Source: Poriferisodalis sp965116245 (GTDB lineage Bacteria > Actinomycetota > Acidimicrobiia > Acidimicrobiales > Poriferisodalaceae). Taken from it: a stretch of 64,000 nt of DNA. The notes under the pieces are model-generated. The model saw nothing but the letters and a program-made list of their open reading frames with translations. It was not told the origin of the DNA and searched no databases. Positions 32,927-41,562 of the stretch are shown in pieces. Made by a program: the position numbers and the translations under genes. The stretch lies in assembly GCA_965116245.1 (NCBI GenBank), contig OZ220497.1, positions 1,364,001 through 1,428,000 on the forward strand, read 5' to 3'. Positions within the stretch are counted from its first letter, which is position 1, and every line of letters starts with the position of its first letter.

Positions 32927-34192
32927 TCAGATTGCTGGCGGGGCTCGTGTCTTTGTCGCCCGAGTCTCTGTCGCCCTAGTTTTTGTAGCTTGAGGTTGGC
33001 TTGGGGGTTGCAGTGTGTAGCGGCCGCTGGTGGGGTCGCGTTCGACGGTGTAGTTGTGCTCGTGAATCTTGGTGTGGTGGCAGCGGTGACAGACGAGCGT
33101 GAGGTTGTCGAGATTGGTCGGTCCGCCGTGCTGCCAGTGGACGATGTGGTGGGTGTCACAGTGATGGGGTGGCGCTCCGCAGCCGATACAGCCTTGATCG
33201 CGTACCGCAAGTGCGATGCGTTGAGTCTCAGTTGCCGTACGGCGGCATCGTCCCATGCGCAGCTCACCGGTGGCTGCCCGAAAGATGCTCGGCAGCAGTT
33301 CTGCTTCAACTGCGATGTCGGCGATTTTGCTGATCGGGATTGGTGTGCCGTCCGCGAAGCGGCTGTTAGTGAGTTTATGGTTGATGGTGTCGTAGTCAGC
33401 GACCACCACAAGGGTGGTGCGTGCAGGCTGGGTGCTGGTCGGTTGGCAGATCAGTTTGGTGATCGCGTCCGCAGTGCGTTGAGCGGCGGTAGGACGCTTG
33501 AGAGGGTCCTCGTTGCGATAGAGGTCGCGTTCGACAGCGGCGACCGCTGCGGCCAGTCGTGCGCCCGGGACCGAATCAAATTGGCCTTTGATGACGACCA
33601 TGGAGTTCTCGCGACTGGTGAACACACGTGCTGATCGTTGCTGTCGTTGGCGCTCCAGCAGCGCGGCGCCATCGTCGCTGGACTGGTCAGCGACGTGACG
33701 AGCCACGGTGCGGCGAAACACGTCGAACGTCTCACGTTGGGCGCGCTCCACTAGGAAATGCTCATTAACCGTGCTGTCGGTTGCGGCGCGTGCGATGAGT
33801 TGCGCGTGATCCGTCGGTAGTGTCCCCGCGGCCAAGCTGTTGCGGGTCACCGGCAACTCCCCAAGCGTCGCAGCAGCTTTGACGTCGTTGCGTGCCGAGC
33901 GTCCCGACACTGCCAGTGTCTGGACTGCCGCATATTCGGCATCAACTGAGCTGGTGCGGTGAGTGATTTCCGTTAGCACAGCGGCCTTCATCGCAGTCAG
34001 TTGGGACTGAGCGCGACCGATTTCAGCCAACCGTGACCGCAAGCTGCTATCGCACAACCGCGACACATCCGCCGCCTCTACACGGACCGAGACTCCAGCT
34101 ACCCCAGATGGCGGGGTTGCGCCGACGGACCGTATGCCTGCGGCGCAGGTGTTGCTGTCACCCATAACGATCCCAGCAGCGTCGTTCGCCAT
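32927..34192 (-). CDS. DUF222 / HNH endonuclease domain protein (13E12-like)
   Basis: The 421-residue protein has the DUF222 helical region (residues about 30-300) followed by an HNH nuclease domain: CIGCGAPPHHCDTHHIVHW, then NLDNLTLVCHRCHHTKIHE, with zinc-finger cysteines and the catalytic His pair. These proteins are numerous in actinobacterial genomes and often sit in repeated elements, but their targets are unknown. The C-terminus is a tandem repeat (ATKTRATETRATKTRAP) that continues into the downstream spacer. No transposase or terminal repeat was found around it. Confidence 0.88.
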   Translation of the reverse strand: MANDAAGIVMGDSNTCAAGIRSVGATPPSGVAGVSVRVEAADVSRLCDSSLRSRLAEIGRAQSQLTAMKAAVLTEITHRTSSVDAEYAAVQTLAVSGRSARNDVKAAATLGELPVTRNSLAAGTLPTDHAQLIARAATDSTVNEHFLVERAQRETFDVFRRTVARHVADQSSDDGAALLERQRQQRSARVFTSRENSMVVIKGQFDSVPGARLAAAVAAVERDLYRNEDPLKRPTAAQRTADAITKLICQPTSTQPARTTLVVVADYDTINHKLTNSRFADGTPIPISKIADIAVEAELLPSIFRAATGELRMGRCRRTATETQRIALAVRDQGCIGCGAPPHHCDTHHIVHWQHGGPTNLDNLTLVCHRCHHTKIHEHNYTVERDPTSGRYTLQPPSQPQATKTRATETRATKTRAPPAI

Positions 34193-34330
34193 AGAAGCGA
34201 CAGTAGGTGAGGGGTGTTACACAAACCCCAACCGACCCCCACCAGCCAAACCGATTGAATCCAAACCAGCCACCCGCTGGGAGGCTGGCGGACTGGGAGA
34301 CCCACATCGGTAAGGCGAGCTAACGGAGAG

Positions 34331-34411
34331 CTACGGCAAGTCGGTTTGCCCGATCACAACGTTGCCCCAGCGAGCCGTGGTGTCGTCCTTACGCAACGCC
34401 CACCCGTGTGA
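34331..34411 (-). pseudogene. Detached RCC1-repeat C-terminal fragment
   Basis: On the minus strand, 26 codons from 34411 read SHGWALRKDDTTARWGNVVI then GQTDLP and a stop. This matches the last RCC1 repeat of the gene at 34534 (HTCAIRTNGTITCWGDN, GQTNLP), including the same ending before the stop. It has no start and has lost the repeat's cysteines. It is a leftover of a longer protein or of a duplicated 3' end. Confidence 0.7.
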
Positions 34412-34476
34412 CGGCAGCCCTGCCGAGAGTGATGTTCCGGCTACAGCTACATCGCTCAGCACATCTAGATGCAGCT

Positions 34477-34504
34477 AAGCTGGCCGCCAGAGTGCGGCCA
34501 GCTT
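34477..34504. terminator. Hairpin downstream of the RCC1 protein gene
   Basis: AAGCTGGCCGC (34477-34487) and GCGGCCAGCTT (34494-34504) pair perfectly around CAGAGT. It lies 30 bases beyond the stop of the minus-strand RCC1 gene and is a plausible terminator, without a T tract. Confidence 0.5.
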
Positions 34505-34533
34505 CGCATTGTGCGCTAGGGATTAGTACCCAG

Positions 34534-36267
34534 TTACGGCAAGTTGGTTTGCCCGTCGCGGTTGTCGCCCCAGCAAGTAATGGTGCCGTTGGTGCGGATA
34601 GCGCAGGTATGCGCAAATCCAGTGGCCACAGCGGTGTAGGTGCCATCAGGTACGTCTGTCTGGCCGTGCTCGTTGTTGCCCCAGCAAGTGAGTTCGCCAT
34701 TCTTACGCAGTGCGCAAGCGTGCCCGCTGCCGGTTGACACGTCGGTGAAGTTGCCCTGCGGCAATGTCACGCCCTCGGCCTCGCTACCCCAGCCAACAAT
34801 TTTGCCGCCCGTAGTGACTGCGTACGTGTGGGAGCCGCCCGCTGAGACGGCCATGTAGGTGCCTTTGGGTGCGTCGGTTTGGCCTTCGTCGTTGTTGCCC
34901 CAGCAGGTCACTTTGTTGTTCTGGCGCAGTGCGCACGAATGGGCGTAGCCATTGGACACTGCGGTGTAGGTGCCATCGGAAATGTCGCTAGTCTGTCCGT
35001 CGCCGTCGTAACCCCAGCACATCAATCTGCCATCCTTTTGAATGGCGCATGTGTGGTAGGTATTGGCTGCAATAACGTCGTAGGTGCCATCAGGCTCATC
35101 GGCTTGACCGTGCTCGTTTCCATGAATGTTCGGGCCACCGGTGGAGAAAACACCCCAGCAGTCCACCGTGCCGTCCCTGCTCAGTGCGCACGTATGCGCG
35201 CTGCCGGATGCCACAGCTTTGAAGTCACCGCTCGGCACAGCCACACCATCTGATTCGGCCCAACCACCCCAGCAGACGATCTCGCCGTTAGTGCGGACGG
35301 CGCAGGTGTGGATGCCGCCCGTAGCGACAGAGACAAAGCCAGCGGCGGCGCGTTCGCCTACTTTTTGGGCTGTCGTCCATCGGTCGGTGCCCGCGAGCCG
35401 CATCATGTCGCGTCCGCCGAGCTTGGTTGCGGGCACCGCAGCTTCTCCACCGACCACGTAGCCACCTAACCTCGCAGCTTCAAGACGCATCATTTGAGCC
35501 TCGGGCATGTCGCCGCCGCGGGCGCCAGCCAGGATCACACAATCGGTACCGATGACGCCGGCGAGGGTGATGGCGCTATAGATGTCGGATTGGGCGGTGG
35601 CGTCTGAACCGACCACGATTGGTGTTTGGTCTTTGCAGTCGGAAGTGAACCAGCCCTCAGCACCCATGATGTGCGCATCAACCGATTCCGCCAGTGCCGC
35701 TGAATCCGAGTCGGATGGCGGCTTCGGCGCGTCGCCAGCTTCAATTTTGGCGGCGACAGCACCGACTTGCTGTGCGGTGGTCCATCGGTCGGTGCCTGCA
35801 ATGCGCATCATGTCGCGGCCAGCGACTTTCGCCGCGGGTACTGCAGCTTCGCCACCAACTATGTAGCCGCCCTTATTCGCGGCTTTGAGGCGCATCATTT
35901 GAGCCTCGGACATCTCGTCATCTCGGGCACCAGCCAGAATCACGCAGTCGGTGTCAATAGCGCCAGCCAGGGTGATGGCGCTATAGATGTCCGACTGGGC
36001 TTTGTCGTCGGAACCGACAACGATTGGTACATCTCCGGCGCAGTCAGACTCTGTCCACGCTTCAGCTCCCGCCACATATGCTTCGGCTGATTCTTCATCT
36101 GATTGTGCTCCTACCGAGGCGGGCACCAACGCCACCAGCACTGCTGCGATAGCCGCAGCGGCCGCCACAGCTCCGCATCTGCCCAGAAGACTGAACCGTG
36201 GCGGCGTCAGCACACCAGTGACTCTCGTCGTTGCAATTCCGCGGCTAGCGTTCAAAGAAGTTGACAT
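34534..36267 (-). CDS. Secreted surface protein with two CWB2 repeats and seven RCC1-like repeats
   Basis: ATG 36267 has AGGAG eight bases upstream; the longer frame to 36501 crosses the poly-G tract and is rejected. The 577-residue protein has a signal peptide (AAAAAIAAVLVALVPASVGA), two cell-wall-binding repeat 2 units (each with PIVVGSD, DCVILAGAR and GRDMMR-AGTDRWTTAQ), then seven RCC1-like beta-propeller blades. Six blades have a Cys pair (HTCA ... CWG), probably one disulphide each. Blade 5 lacks both (HTYA ... GWG), a matched loss. CWB2 repeats anchor proteins to the cell wall, so a surface-displayed propeller is expected. The homopolymer at 36446-36460 lies upstream. Confidence 0.88.
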   Translation of the reverse strand: MSTSLNASRGIATTRVTGVLTPPRFSLLGRCGAVAAAAAIAAVLVALVPASVGAQSDEESAEAYVAGAEAWTESDCAGDVPIVVGSDDKAQSDIYSAITLAGAIDTDCVILAGARDDEMSEAQMMRLKAANKGGYIVGGEAAVPAAKVAGRDMMRIAGTDRWTTAQQVGAVAAKIEAGDAPKPPSDSDSAALAESVDAHIMGAEGWFTSDCKDQTPIVVGSDATAQSDIYSAITLAGVIGTDCVILAGARGGDMPEAQMMRLEAARLGGYVVGGEAAVPATKLGGRDMMRLAGTDRWTTAQKVGERAAAGFVSVATGGIHTCAVRTNGEIVCWGGWAESDGVAVPSGDFKAVASGSAHTCALSRDGTVDCWGVFSTGGPNIHGNEHGQADEPDGTYDVIAANTYHTCAIQKDGRLMCWGYDGDGQTSDISDGTYTAVSNGYAHSCALRQNNKVTCWGNNDEGQTDAPKGTYMAVSAGGSHTYAVTTGGKIVGWGSEAEGVTLPQGNFTDVSTGSGHACALRKNGELTCWGNNEHGQTDVPDGTYTAVATGFAHTCAIRTNGTITCWGDNRDGQTNLP

Positions 36268-36571
36268 GACACGCTCCTGCACAGCCCATGCTGTGCGGTT
36301 ATGAAGTTGATAGTAAAGAGACGATACAGCCTCAGCAGTACCGCATGGTGATATTCGCTTCCGTCTGAAAGCGAAGGAGGCGATTATGGCACGTTGACTC
36401 GGCCACAGCAGTCGTTGCCCCGCATCTACTCCCGTTGTTTGCGCCGGGGGGGGGGGGGGGTTCAGCGCAGTCGTAGCCTCACTCATAGCTGTAGTCACCA
36501 AGACTCCATGCTACGGCCTCCGTGCCTTCGGCCCTACACCTGTTTGCGCCCGATCCTGTTATTGCCCCGCC
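36268..36571. other. Intergenic stretch containing a 15-G tract
   Basis: This is the leader and promoter region of the CWB2/RCC1 gene, on the minus strand. It contains the G15 run at 36446-36460 and no gene. Confidence 0.6.
36446..36460. repeat. Homopolymer of 15 G (C15 on the coding strand)
   Basis: Fifteen G in a row lie about 180 bases upstream of the surface-protein start. Tracts of this length slip readily during replication. In a promoter region such slippage can change spacing and so expression. The exact length is also prone to sequencing error. Confidence 0.85.
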
Positions 36572-37744
36572 TCAGATGCTGATGCGGTACAGCTCAGCAG
36601 CGTTGAGCGACATGATTCGCTCGATGTCGGACTGCGGTATGCCCTCCAGCGCCTGCGCCAAGCCGTGGTCGTCTCGGGGATACAAGCAGGTCGGATGTGG
36701 AAAGTCGGTTTCGAACATCAGTGACTGCGCCCCAACATACTCCACGGTCGGCCGCACAGTTGACCGCTCAAACCAAAAACAACCGTAGAACTGCCGACGG
36801 AAGTACTCCGAAGGCAGCATTGTCAAGTCTGCCAACTCGTTGGGTGCAGTCTCGTGCATCTGGTGGTCAAGCACTTCAAGAAAGAACGGCAACCAGCCCA
36901 CGCCGCTCTCCACGGAGACAAATTTCAGCTCCCCGAACCGTTCGGGCACACCGGAGTAGATCATGTTGCCGATCACGCGGGCGTTGCCCATGAACAGGTT
37001 GGCCGAACCGACCGCCAGCCGCCGCTCGGGCCCAAAAGACGGCCATGGCGCTTTGCCGTAGTAGTCAAGGTTGCCCTTTGATGAGCCGATGTGAAAATTG
37101 ACTGGCATCTGCAGGTCTGAGCAGGCCTGCCACACGGGATCCCAGTGGGACATTGCCATATCCGGCAACTGTGCCTCCTCAGGGTTGGAACAGGTCACGA
37201 TGCCGCGCAGCCCGTTCGCGTGGCAACGCTCAATCTCACGTACTGCGGCATCCAGATCCCACCACGGCAACAAAGCCATGCCGAATACCCGTTGGCCGGT
37301 GGCGTCCTGAAACTCGGCCAAGGCGTCGTTGTAGATCTCCACCGAAATGAGGCGTAAAGCATCGTCGGGCGATTTCAAGAAGTTCTGATTACCGAAGCCA
37401 GCCACGTTTGGGTACATGATCTGTGCTTCTAGTCCGAGCTGGTCGAGCATCTCAACGCGAGCCTCAGCGTCGTAGCTGGCCCGATGCACCATTTCGTTGT
37501 CGAAATCAAAAAACACGGTGCCGGTGATCTTGTGGCCGTCGGTGTCCACCACCGACGACGCAATCGGCAGCCCGATTGGGATGGAGTCGTCAAACCACCA
37601 GCGTCGTTTGCCGTTTCGTTCGGTCATTCGCGGTACACGGTCGCGATACTTCGCTGGCGCACGCGAGGTCCACAGGTCATAGGGCTCCGACCAGTGGCTG
37701 TCGGTATCGATGATCTTCAGATCGTCAAGAATCGTGCCGCTCAT
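36572..37744 (-). CDS. Amidohydrolase-2 family metal-dependent hydrolase
   Basis: The 390-residue protein shows the family's metal sites: IDTDSHWSEP at the N-terminus (Asp-x-His), the His in VNFHIGSS, and the Asp in ETDFPHPTCLYPRD near the C-terminus. This group includes decarboxylases and hydrolases such as the 2-amino-3-carboxymuconate semialdehyde decarboxylase type, and many acting on aromatic or lactone compounds. The start ATG 37744 precedes MSGTILDDLKIIDTD. It follows the selenoprotein candidate by 34 bases on the same strand, so they are likely co-transcribed. A relative is at 57648-58868. Confidence 0.88.
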   Translation of the reverse strand: MSGTILDDLKIIDTDSHWSEPYDLWTSRAPAKYRDRVPRMTERNGKRRWWFDDSIPIGLPIASSVVDTDGHKITGTVFFDFDNEMVHRASYDAEARVEMLDQLGLEAQIMYPNVAGFGNQNFLKSPDDALRLISVEIYNDALAEFQDATGQRVFGMALLPWWDLDAAVREIERCHANGLRGIVTCSNPEEAQLPDMAMSHWDPVWQACSDLQMPVNFHIGSSKGNLDYYGKAPWPSFGPERRLAVGSANLFMGNARVIGNMIYSGVPERFGELKFVSVESGVGWLPFFLEVLDHQMHETAPNELADLTMLPSEYFRRQFYGCFWFERSTVRPTVEYVGAQSLMFETDFPHPTCLYPRDDHGLAQALEGIPQSDIERIMSLNAAELYRISI

Positions 37745-37778
37745 GGTCTCACTGGATGCCAGTTAGATGCCAGCCCAG

Positions 37779-38441
37779 TTAGGTGCCAGCATTGCGAACC
37801 GTGACCGGACGCTCGCCGAATTCTGGACGCTCGGTGCGGGTCTTCTTGAGTTCCCAGAAGCCGTCAATGTCCATCATGGCCACCATGCCGTCCCACAGCT
37901 TCAGGGCGTCTCCACCCTTGGGTGCCCGGGTGATGACCGGACCGAAGATGCCGACGCGCTCTCCATCGGCGCGATCCAGGGCTATGATCGGTGTGCCGAC
38001 ATCTTCGCCTACGAGCGCCAAGCCAGCGTCCATGCGCGCGCGAATCTCGGCATCCCACTGCTCGTCATTCGCTGCTTTGGCGTGTTCGGTATCGATCCCT
38101 AGCTGCTCAAGGGCCTTGGCTATATCGAAATCGCGCTCACCGTCGTGGTGAATCCGGCTTGCGAAGTCCCAGTAGACGCCGAACACAGCCTCGTCACCCT
38201 CAACAGATCGGATCGACTCCATAACTCGCAGCATTTCGTGACTACCAGCCACAGCGCTGTAGTACTGGCTGTCGGTGGGGGGTTGATTCTTGAACAGCAA
38301 GCTGATCGGCTGCCATTTCACTTTTAGGTTGCGCTCGGAAGCGACCTCATCGACGACCCACCTGGCCGTCACCCAGCACCACGGTCATATGGGGTCAACC
38401 CAGAACTCAATCTCGGTATCTGTACTGGTGTCACGCGTCAT
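37779..38441 (-). CDS. Probable selenoprotein: Rv2466c-like DsbA-family oxidoreductase with a UGA at the active-site Cys
   Basis: Read from ATG 38441 the frame gives 18 codons (TEIEFWVDPI just before), then TGA at 38385-38387, then PWCWVTARWVVDEV and the rest of a complete DsbA-family protein to 37779. Rv2466c, the mycothiol-dependent nitroreductase of Mycobacterium, has DPLCPWCW here; its nucleophile is Cys19 and the UGA is codon 19. The rest is well conserved: HQ/HH helix region, GEDVGTPII, FGPVITRAPKG, LWDGMVAM and FWELKKTRTERPEF. If UGA is read as selenocysteine the protein has 220 residues with a U-P-W-C motif. A SECIS-like hairpin follows. The alternatives are a nonsense mutation (TGC to TGA), or a truncated protein from GTG 38372 lacking the active site. 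Confidence 0.75.
38352..38370 (-). promoter_or_regulatory. Candidate bacterial SECIS element
   Basis: In the mRNA, 15-33 bases after the UGA, GACGGCCAGGUGGGUCGUC folds into a seven-pair stem (GACGGCC with GGUCGUC shifted to GGU-CGUC, one G-U pair) capped by the loop AGGUG. The E. coli fdhF SECIS also has a GGU-containing apical loop. The loop begins 22 bases after the UGA, and its second base is G, as expected for bacterial elements. The arginine codon used for the loop is AGG. Confidence 0.65.
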
Positions 38442-38500
38442 GTTGGAAATCTAGCCGCCAAATACCTCGGCCATCAGGGCCGTCGCGCAACTACCCGCAT

Positions 38501-41500
38501 CTACAACGATGCGCCATCGGGTGCCAGGTAGTCGCGGGTTATGTGTCCTTCATCGCACAACGCTTGCCACTCGGCCTCGTCCAGACTCAATATCTCTCGA
38601 TAGACGTACTCGTTGGCGTCGCCTAAAACGCCGATAGGTCGCCACGGCATATCAGGCCCTGTCCAACGCCATTGGCGCCCAGGGAAAATGTGCCAGCCCT
38701 GCTCAACCGAGCCGTTCTGGCGGAACCAGTAGCGGTCGCTCATCTGCGGATCGGTGCGTAGCTGAGACTCTCGCAGTACCGGCGCTGCGGGTACTCCTGC
38801 TTGCTGACACTGGTGGAACACCTCCGCGGAGGTTCGTGCCTGTGTCCATTGTCTGATTCGCTCGTCGATCTCGTCGTGGTGGGCTTGGCGCCCGGCTAGC
38901 GTCGCCAAGCGCTCGTCTTCGCTCAATGCAATCGTGCTGTCGGGCCGGTCCTGGCCAGTTAGATCCTGGTCAAGTAGGCACGCGAGAGCCTTCCAGTCGG
39001 CGTCGCTTTCACATGCAATGACCGCCCATTCGTCTTCATGGTCCGGCCGTTCTGGGTCAACTGCGCAGCGATAGCAGCCCTGCGGTGCCCTAGCAGTCGA
39101 ACGGTTACCGAGTGGTGCGTGGTGGGTGCCGTTGGCGGCTGCGTCGATGAAGTACTCGCCGATGTGTTGCATCACGTTCTCGGATTGGGAGAACTCGATG
39201 AGCTCGCCTAGCCCGGTGCCAGCGGCGCCAGCTATGCCATCGCGCCTTCCCAGCACAGCCAGCACAGCGAACGCAGCCGTAGCCGCACTAGCGGGGTCCA
39301 TGTGAAACACAGAGGTCAGGCTTGTGGGATCGTCGTCTGCGTAGCCGCGCAAGCTGGTGAGCCCGCACAGTGCCTCAAAGTTGGCACCGAAACCGACGTA
39401 ATCGCTGTACGGGCCATCGATACCCATAGACGGCATGCGCAACATGACCGCTCGTGGGTTGGCAGCGTGGACTGCTTCCCAGTCGAGACCCAACTTGGGT
39501 AACACGCCCAGCGAGTTGTTCTCAACGATTACGTCTACCTCGCGCACCAGCCGTAGCAGCGTTGCCCGACCAAGCTGTGTACGGGCATCAAGCGTGCAGC
39601 TCAGCTTGCCGCGGCCGTGGGAGCTGAACATGTTGTGGCGATTCCACGGTCGCAGACCGGGATCGTTGTTTGGGTACCCCGACAGCGGACCCAGCTCGGT
39701 TACGAGTGCGGCAGGCGGGCGGGCCGCGAAGCCGCGGGTAGCCGTAGGGAACACGTAGGGATTGTCAACGCGAATCACCTCGGCGCCAAGATCCGACAAG
39801 TACATCGTGCATCCCGGCCCTGCCCATACCACGGTCAGGTCCAGTACCCGGATGCCTTCCAGCGGCAGAACGGGAGCCTGCTGGGGCGCAGGCACGTGAT
39901 GGCTCGCCGCGTGGCTGCCGGTAGCTGTCGCCGCGGCGTTGGCCCCTGAACTATGACTCCCGTAATAGTGACCGGTACTGTCACTCGTAATTCCACCAGT
40001 ACTGTCACCAGGGTCTTTAGCTGCTGCACCAATCTCGGCGCGCACCTCCTCTTGGTGTTGGCCGAGCAATGGCGCCGGACGTATCGGTGTCGGGCTAGTC
40101 GGTGCCGGGCTTGCCGGTGCTGGGCCAGTCGGTGTCGGGCGTACTGGTGCTGGGCGCGTCGCCCCGGGCTGCGAGTCTTGAGTCGAGCTGGTCCCCGGGT
40201 GGATCCGAAACGGTGCAGCCAGTTGAGTGACGGTGCCAGCCACCGGATGAGTAACGCGTTGAAAAAACCCACGGGCTTCGAAGTGTGGATCTTCAATCAC
40301 ATCAAGCGGGGAGTTCAGTGGCATGACCGCCCACTTGTGCGCCTGCGCCGCTGCCGCAACGTCACTGCGGGTGTGGCTAAGCATCCACGGGTACAGCGCC
40401 GCTTCGACCGCCTCAGGAAGGCTCTCGTCCAGCATCCAGGCGGGGTTGGCGAAGCGCTCCGCCAACGATTCCTCGTCTTGCGAACCCAAGCCCAGACCTG
40501 CATCGGCCAATGTGCGGACCATGCGGGGCGTCCAACTCGGCAGCGTGAGCGCGAGCGCCCATCCGTCGATTACCGGGTAGAAGCCGACAGGTGAGGCACG
40601 CTGGGGTTGGCGGGGCTCGCGTCCAACGTCCTCGCCGGTGTACGCCTGATACAGCAGATAAGAGGTGCGGCGGTCGATGGTTCCCGCCTGCGCTTCGAAC
40701 GCTGACACATCTATATGGCACGAGCGTCCGCTGCGCTGGGCTATCTGATAAGCGGCCAACGTCGGCACGGCTGCCAGATTGCCGACTTGGTATGACGTGA
40801 CATCCCCACTCAGTTTGATGGGTTCGCGTTCGTCGATCCCGGTTCCCCACATCGGGCCACCCATCGCGTAGGTAACGATGTCGCTGCCTCGGTAGCCAGC
40901 CAGCGCGTAGGGCCCGGACTGTCCGAATGGTGTGATTGAGGTCAGCACAATGCCCGGGCGGAGCTGGCGCAGCGTCTCGTAGCCGAGACCCACCCGGTCT
41001 AGATGGCCGGGCGGGAAGGCTTCGATGACGATGTCGCAGGTGGCGGCCAGCGATCGCACGAACTCCAGGTCGTCGGTACTGGGTTCGTCGGCACCCACGT
41101 CGGCGATGACGCTGCGCTTGTTGGTGTTGAGATGCAAGAACAGCGGCGACTGTTCAATTTGCTGGCCTGTTCCGCGTTCAAACTGTTTCTGGTCAGTTTT
41201 GTTCTGGTCTGTTTGCTGGGCCTGGCCTCGTCTATCGGACTGGTCGGCCCTGTTGATACCGTCGGCATGGCTGGCATTGTCAGCATTGTCGGCGCTGTCT
41301 GTGCTGTGTGCGGGCTGTTCGCTGTGTGTCTCGGGCGCAGGTGTCGTGTTTCCACCCCACGGGCCGTGGCGGCGCGCTGAGTCGCCGCCCGACGGCTCCA
41401 CTTTGATTACCTCTGCGCCGTTGTCAGCGAAGAGTTTTCCTAGGTAAGGGCCTGAGATTCCGGTCGCCAGTTCAAGTACCCGGATCCCGGTCAACAACTG

Positions 41501-41506
41501 GCTCAC
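38501..41506 (-). CDS. Double-domain CaiB/BaiF CoA-transferase with long repeat-rich insertions
   Basis: The 1001-residue protein has two class III CoA-transferase domains, about 1-455 and 560-1001. Domain 1 begins GIRVLELATGISGPYLG and keeps an acid at the catalytic position (Asp209, RGSDIV). Domain 2 begins GIRVLDLTVVWAGPGC but has Gly707 there (GFGAN). Two extra stretches stand out: residues 55-118 (DSADNADNASHADG, then Gln/Asp-rich) and 455-560 with a Pro-rich run coded by five 15-base repeats. The same layout and the same Gly substitution occur in the protein at 24413-27046, so this appears to be a true subfamily. Confidence 0.88.
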   Translation of the reverse strand: MSQLLTGIRVLELATGISGPYLGKLFADNGAEVIKVEPSGGDSARRHGPWGGNTTPAPETHSEQPAHSTDSADNADNASHADGINRADQSDRRGQAQQTDQNKTDQKQFERGTGQQIEQSPLFLHLNTNKRSVIADVGADEPSTDDLEFVRSLAATCDIVIEAFPPGHLDRVGLGYETLRQLRPGIVLTSITPFGQSGPYALAGYRGSDIVTYAMGGPMWGTGIDEREPIKLSGDVTSYQVGNLAAVPTLAAYQIAQRSGRSCHIDVSAFEAQAGTIDRRTSYLLYQAYTGEDVGREPRQPQRASPVGFYPVIDGWALALTLPSWTPRMVRTLADAGLGLGSQDEESLAERFANPAWMLDESLPEAVEAALYPWMLSHTRSDVAAAAQAHKWAVMPLNSPLDVIEDPHFEARGFFQRVTHPVAGTVTQLAAPFRIHPGTSSTQDSQPGATRPAPVRPTPTGPAPASPAPTSPTPIRPAPLLGQHQEEVRAEIGAAAKDPGDSTGGITSDSTGHYYGSHSSGANAAATATGSHAASHHVPAPQQAPVLPLEGIRVLDLTVVWAGPGCTMYLSDLGAEVIRVDNPYVFPTATRGFAARPPAALVTELGPLSGYPNNDPGLRPWNRHNMFSSHGRGKLSCTLDARTQLGRATLLRLVREVDVIVENNSLGVLPKLGLDWEAVHAANPRAVMLRMPSMGIDGPYSDYVGFGANFEALCGLTSLRGYADDDPTSLTSVFHMDPASAATAAFAVLAVLGRRDGIAGAAGTGLGELIEFSQSENVMQHIGEYFIDAAANGTHHAPLGNRSTARAPQGCYRCAVDPERPDHEDEWAVIACESDADWKALACLLDQDLTGQDRPDSTIALSEDERLATLAGRQAHHDEIDERIRQWTQARTSAEVFHQCQQAGVPAAPVLRESQLRTDPQMSDRYWFRQNGSVEQGWHIFPGRQWRWTGPDMPWRPIGVLGDANEYVYREILSLDEAEWQALCDEGHITRDYLAPDGASL
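40080..40154. repeat. Five 15-bp degenerate tandem units in the CoA-transferase linker
   Basis: Units start at 40080, 40095, 40110, 40125 and 40140, each close to CTAGTCGGTGCCGGG. On the coding (minus) strand they give a Pro/Ala/Thr-rich linker. Every unit keeps the reading frame. Confidence 0.9.
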
Positions 41507-41562
41507 TGGGGCCTCCTCAAGCTATGCATGTGCCTTCTTGCTGATCAAGTCACTTGATCAGC

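Larger units (their letters stand above)
34193..34533. other. Intergenic stretch with an RCC1 remnant and a hairpin
   Basis: This holds the RCC1 end fragment at 34331-34411 and the hairpin at 34477-34504; otherwise no gene is seen. The bases before the DUF222 start show a run of CCAAACC/CCAACCG words. Confidence 0.55.

Noticed and set aside
32707..33411. 234-codon minus-strand frame overlapping the DUF222 gene end
   Set aside because: It is an alternative frame of the HNH gene's 3' part. The HNH motifs are only in the 32927-34192 frame.
32927..34192. DUF222-HNH gene as a homing endonuclease or group II intron
   Set aside because: No intron boundary, interrupted host gene or reverse transcriptase is visible.
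36268..36501. N-terminal extension of the RCC1 protein through the poly-G tract (PPPPP)
   Set aside because: The ATG at 36267 has AGGAG and starts a clean signal peptide. The extension is Cys/Arg-mixed and crosses the homopolymer.
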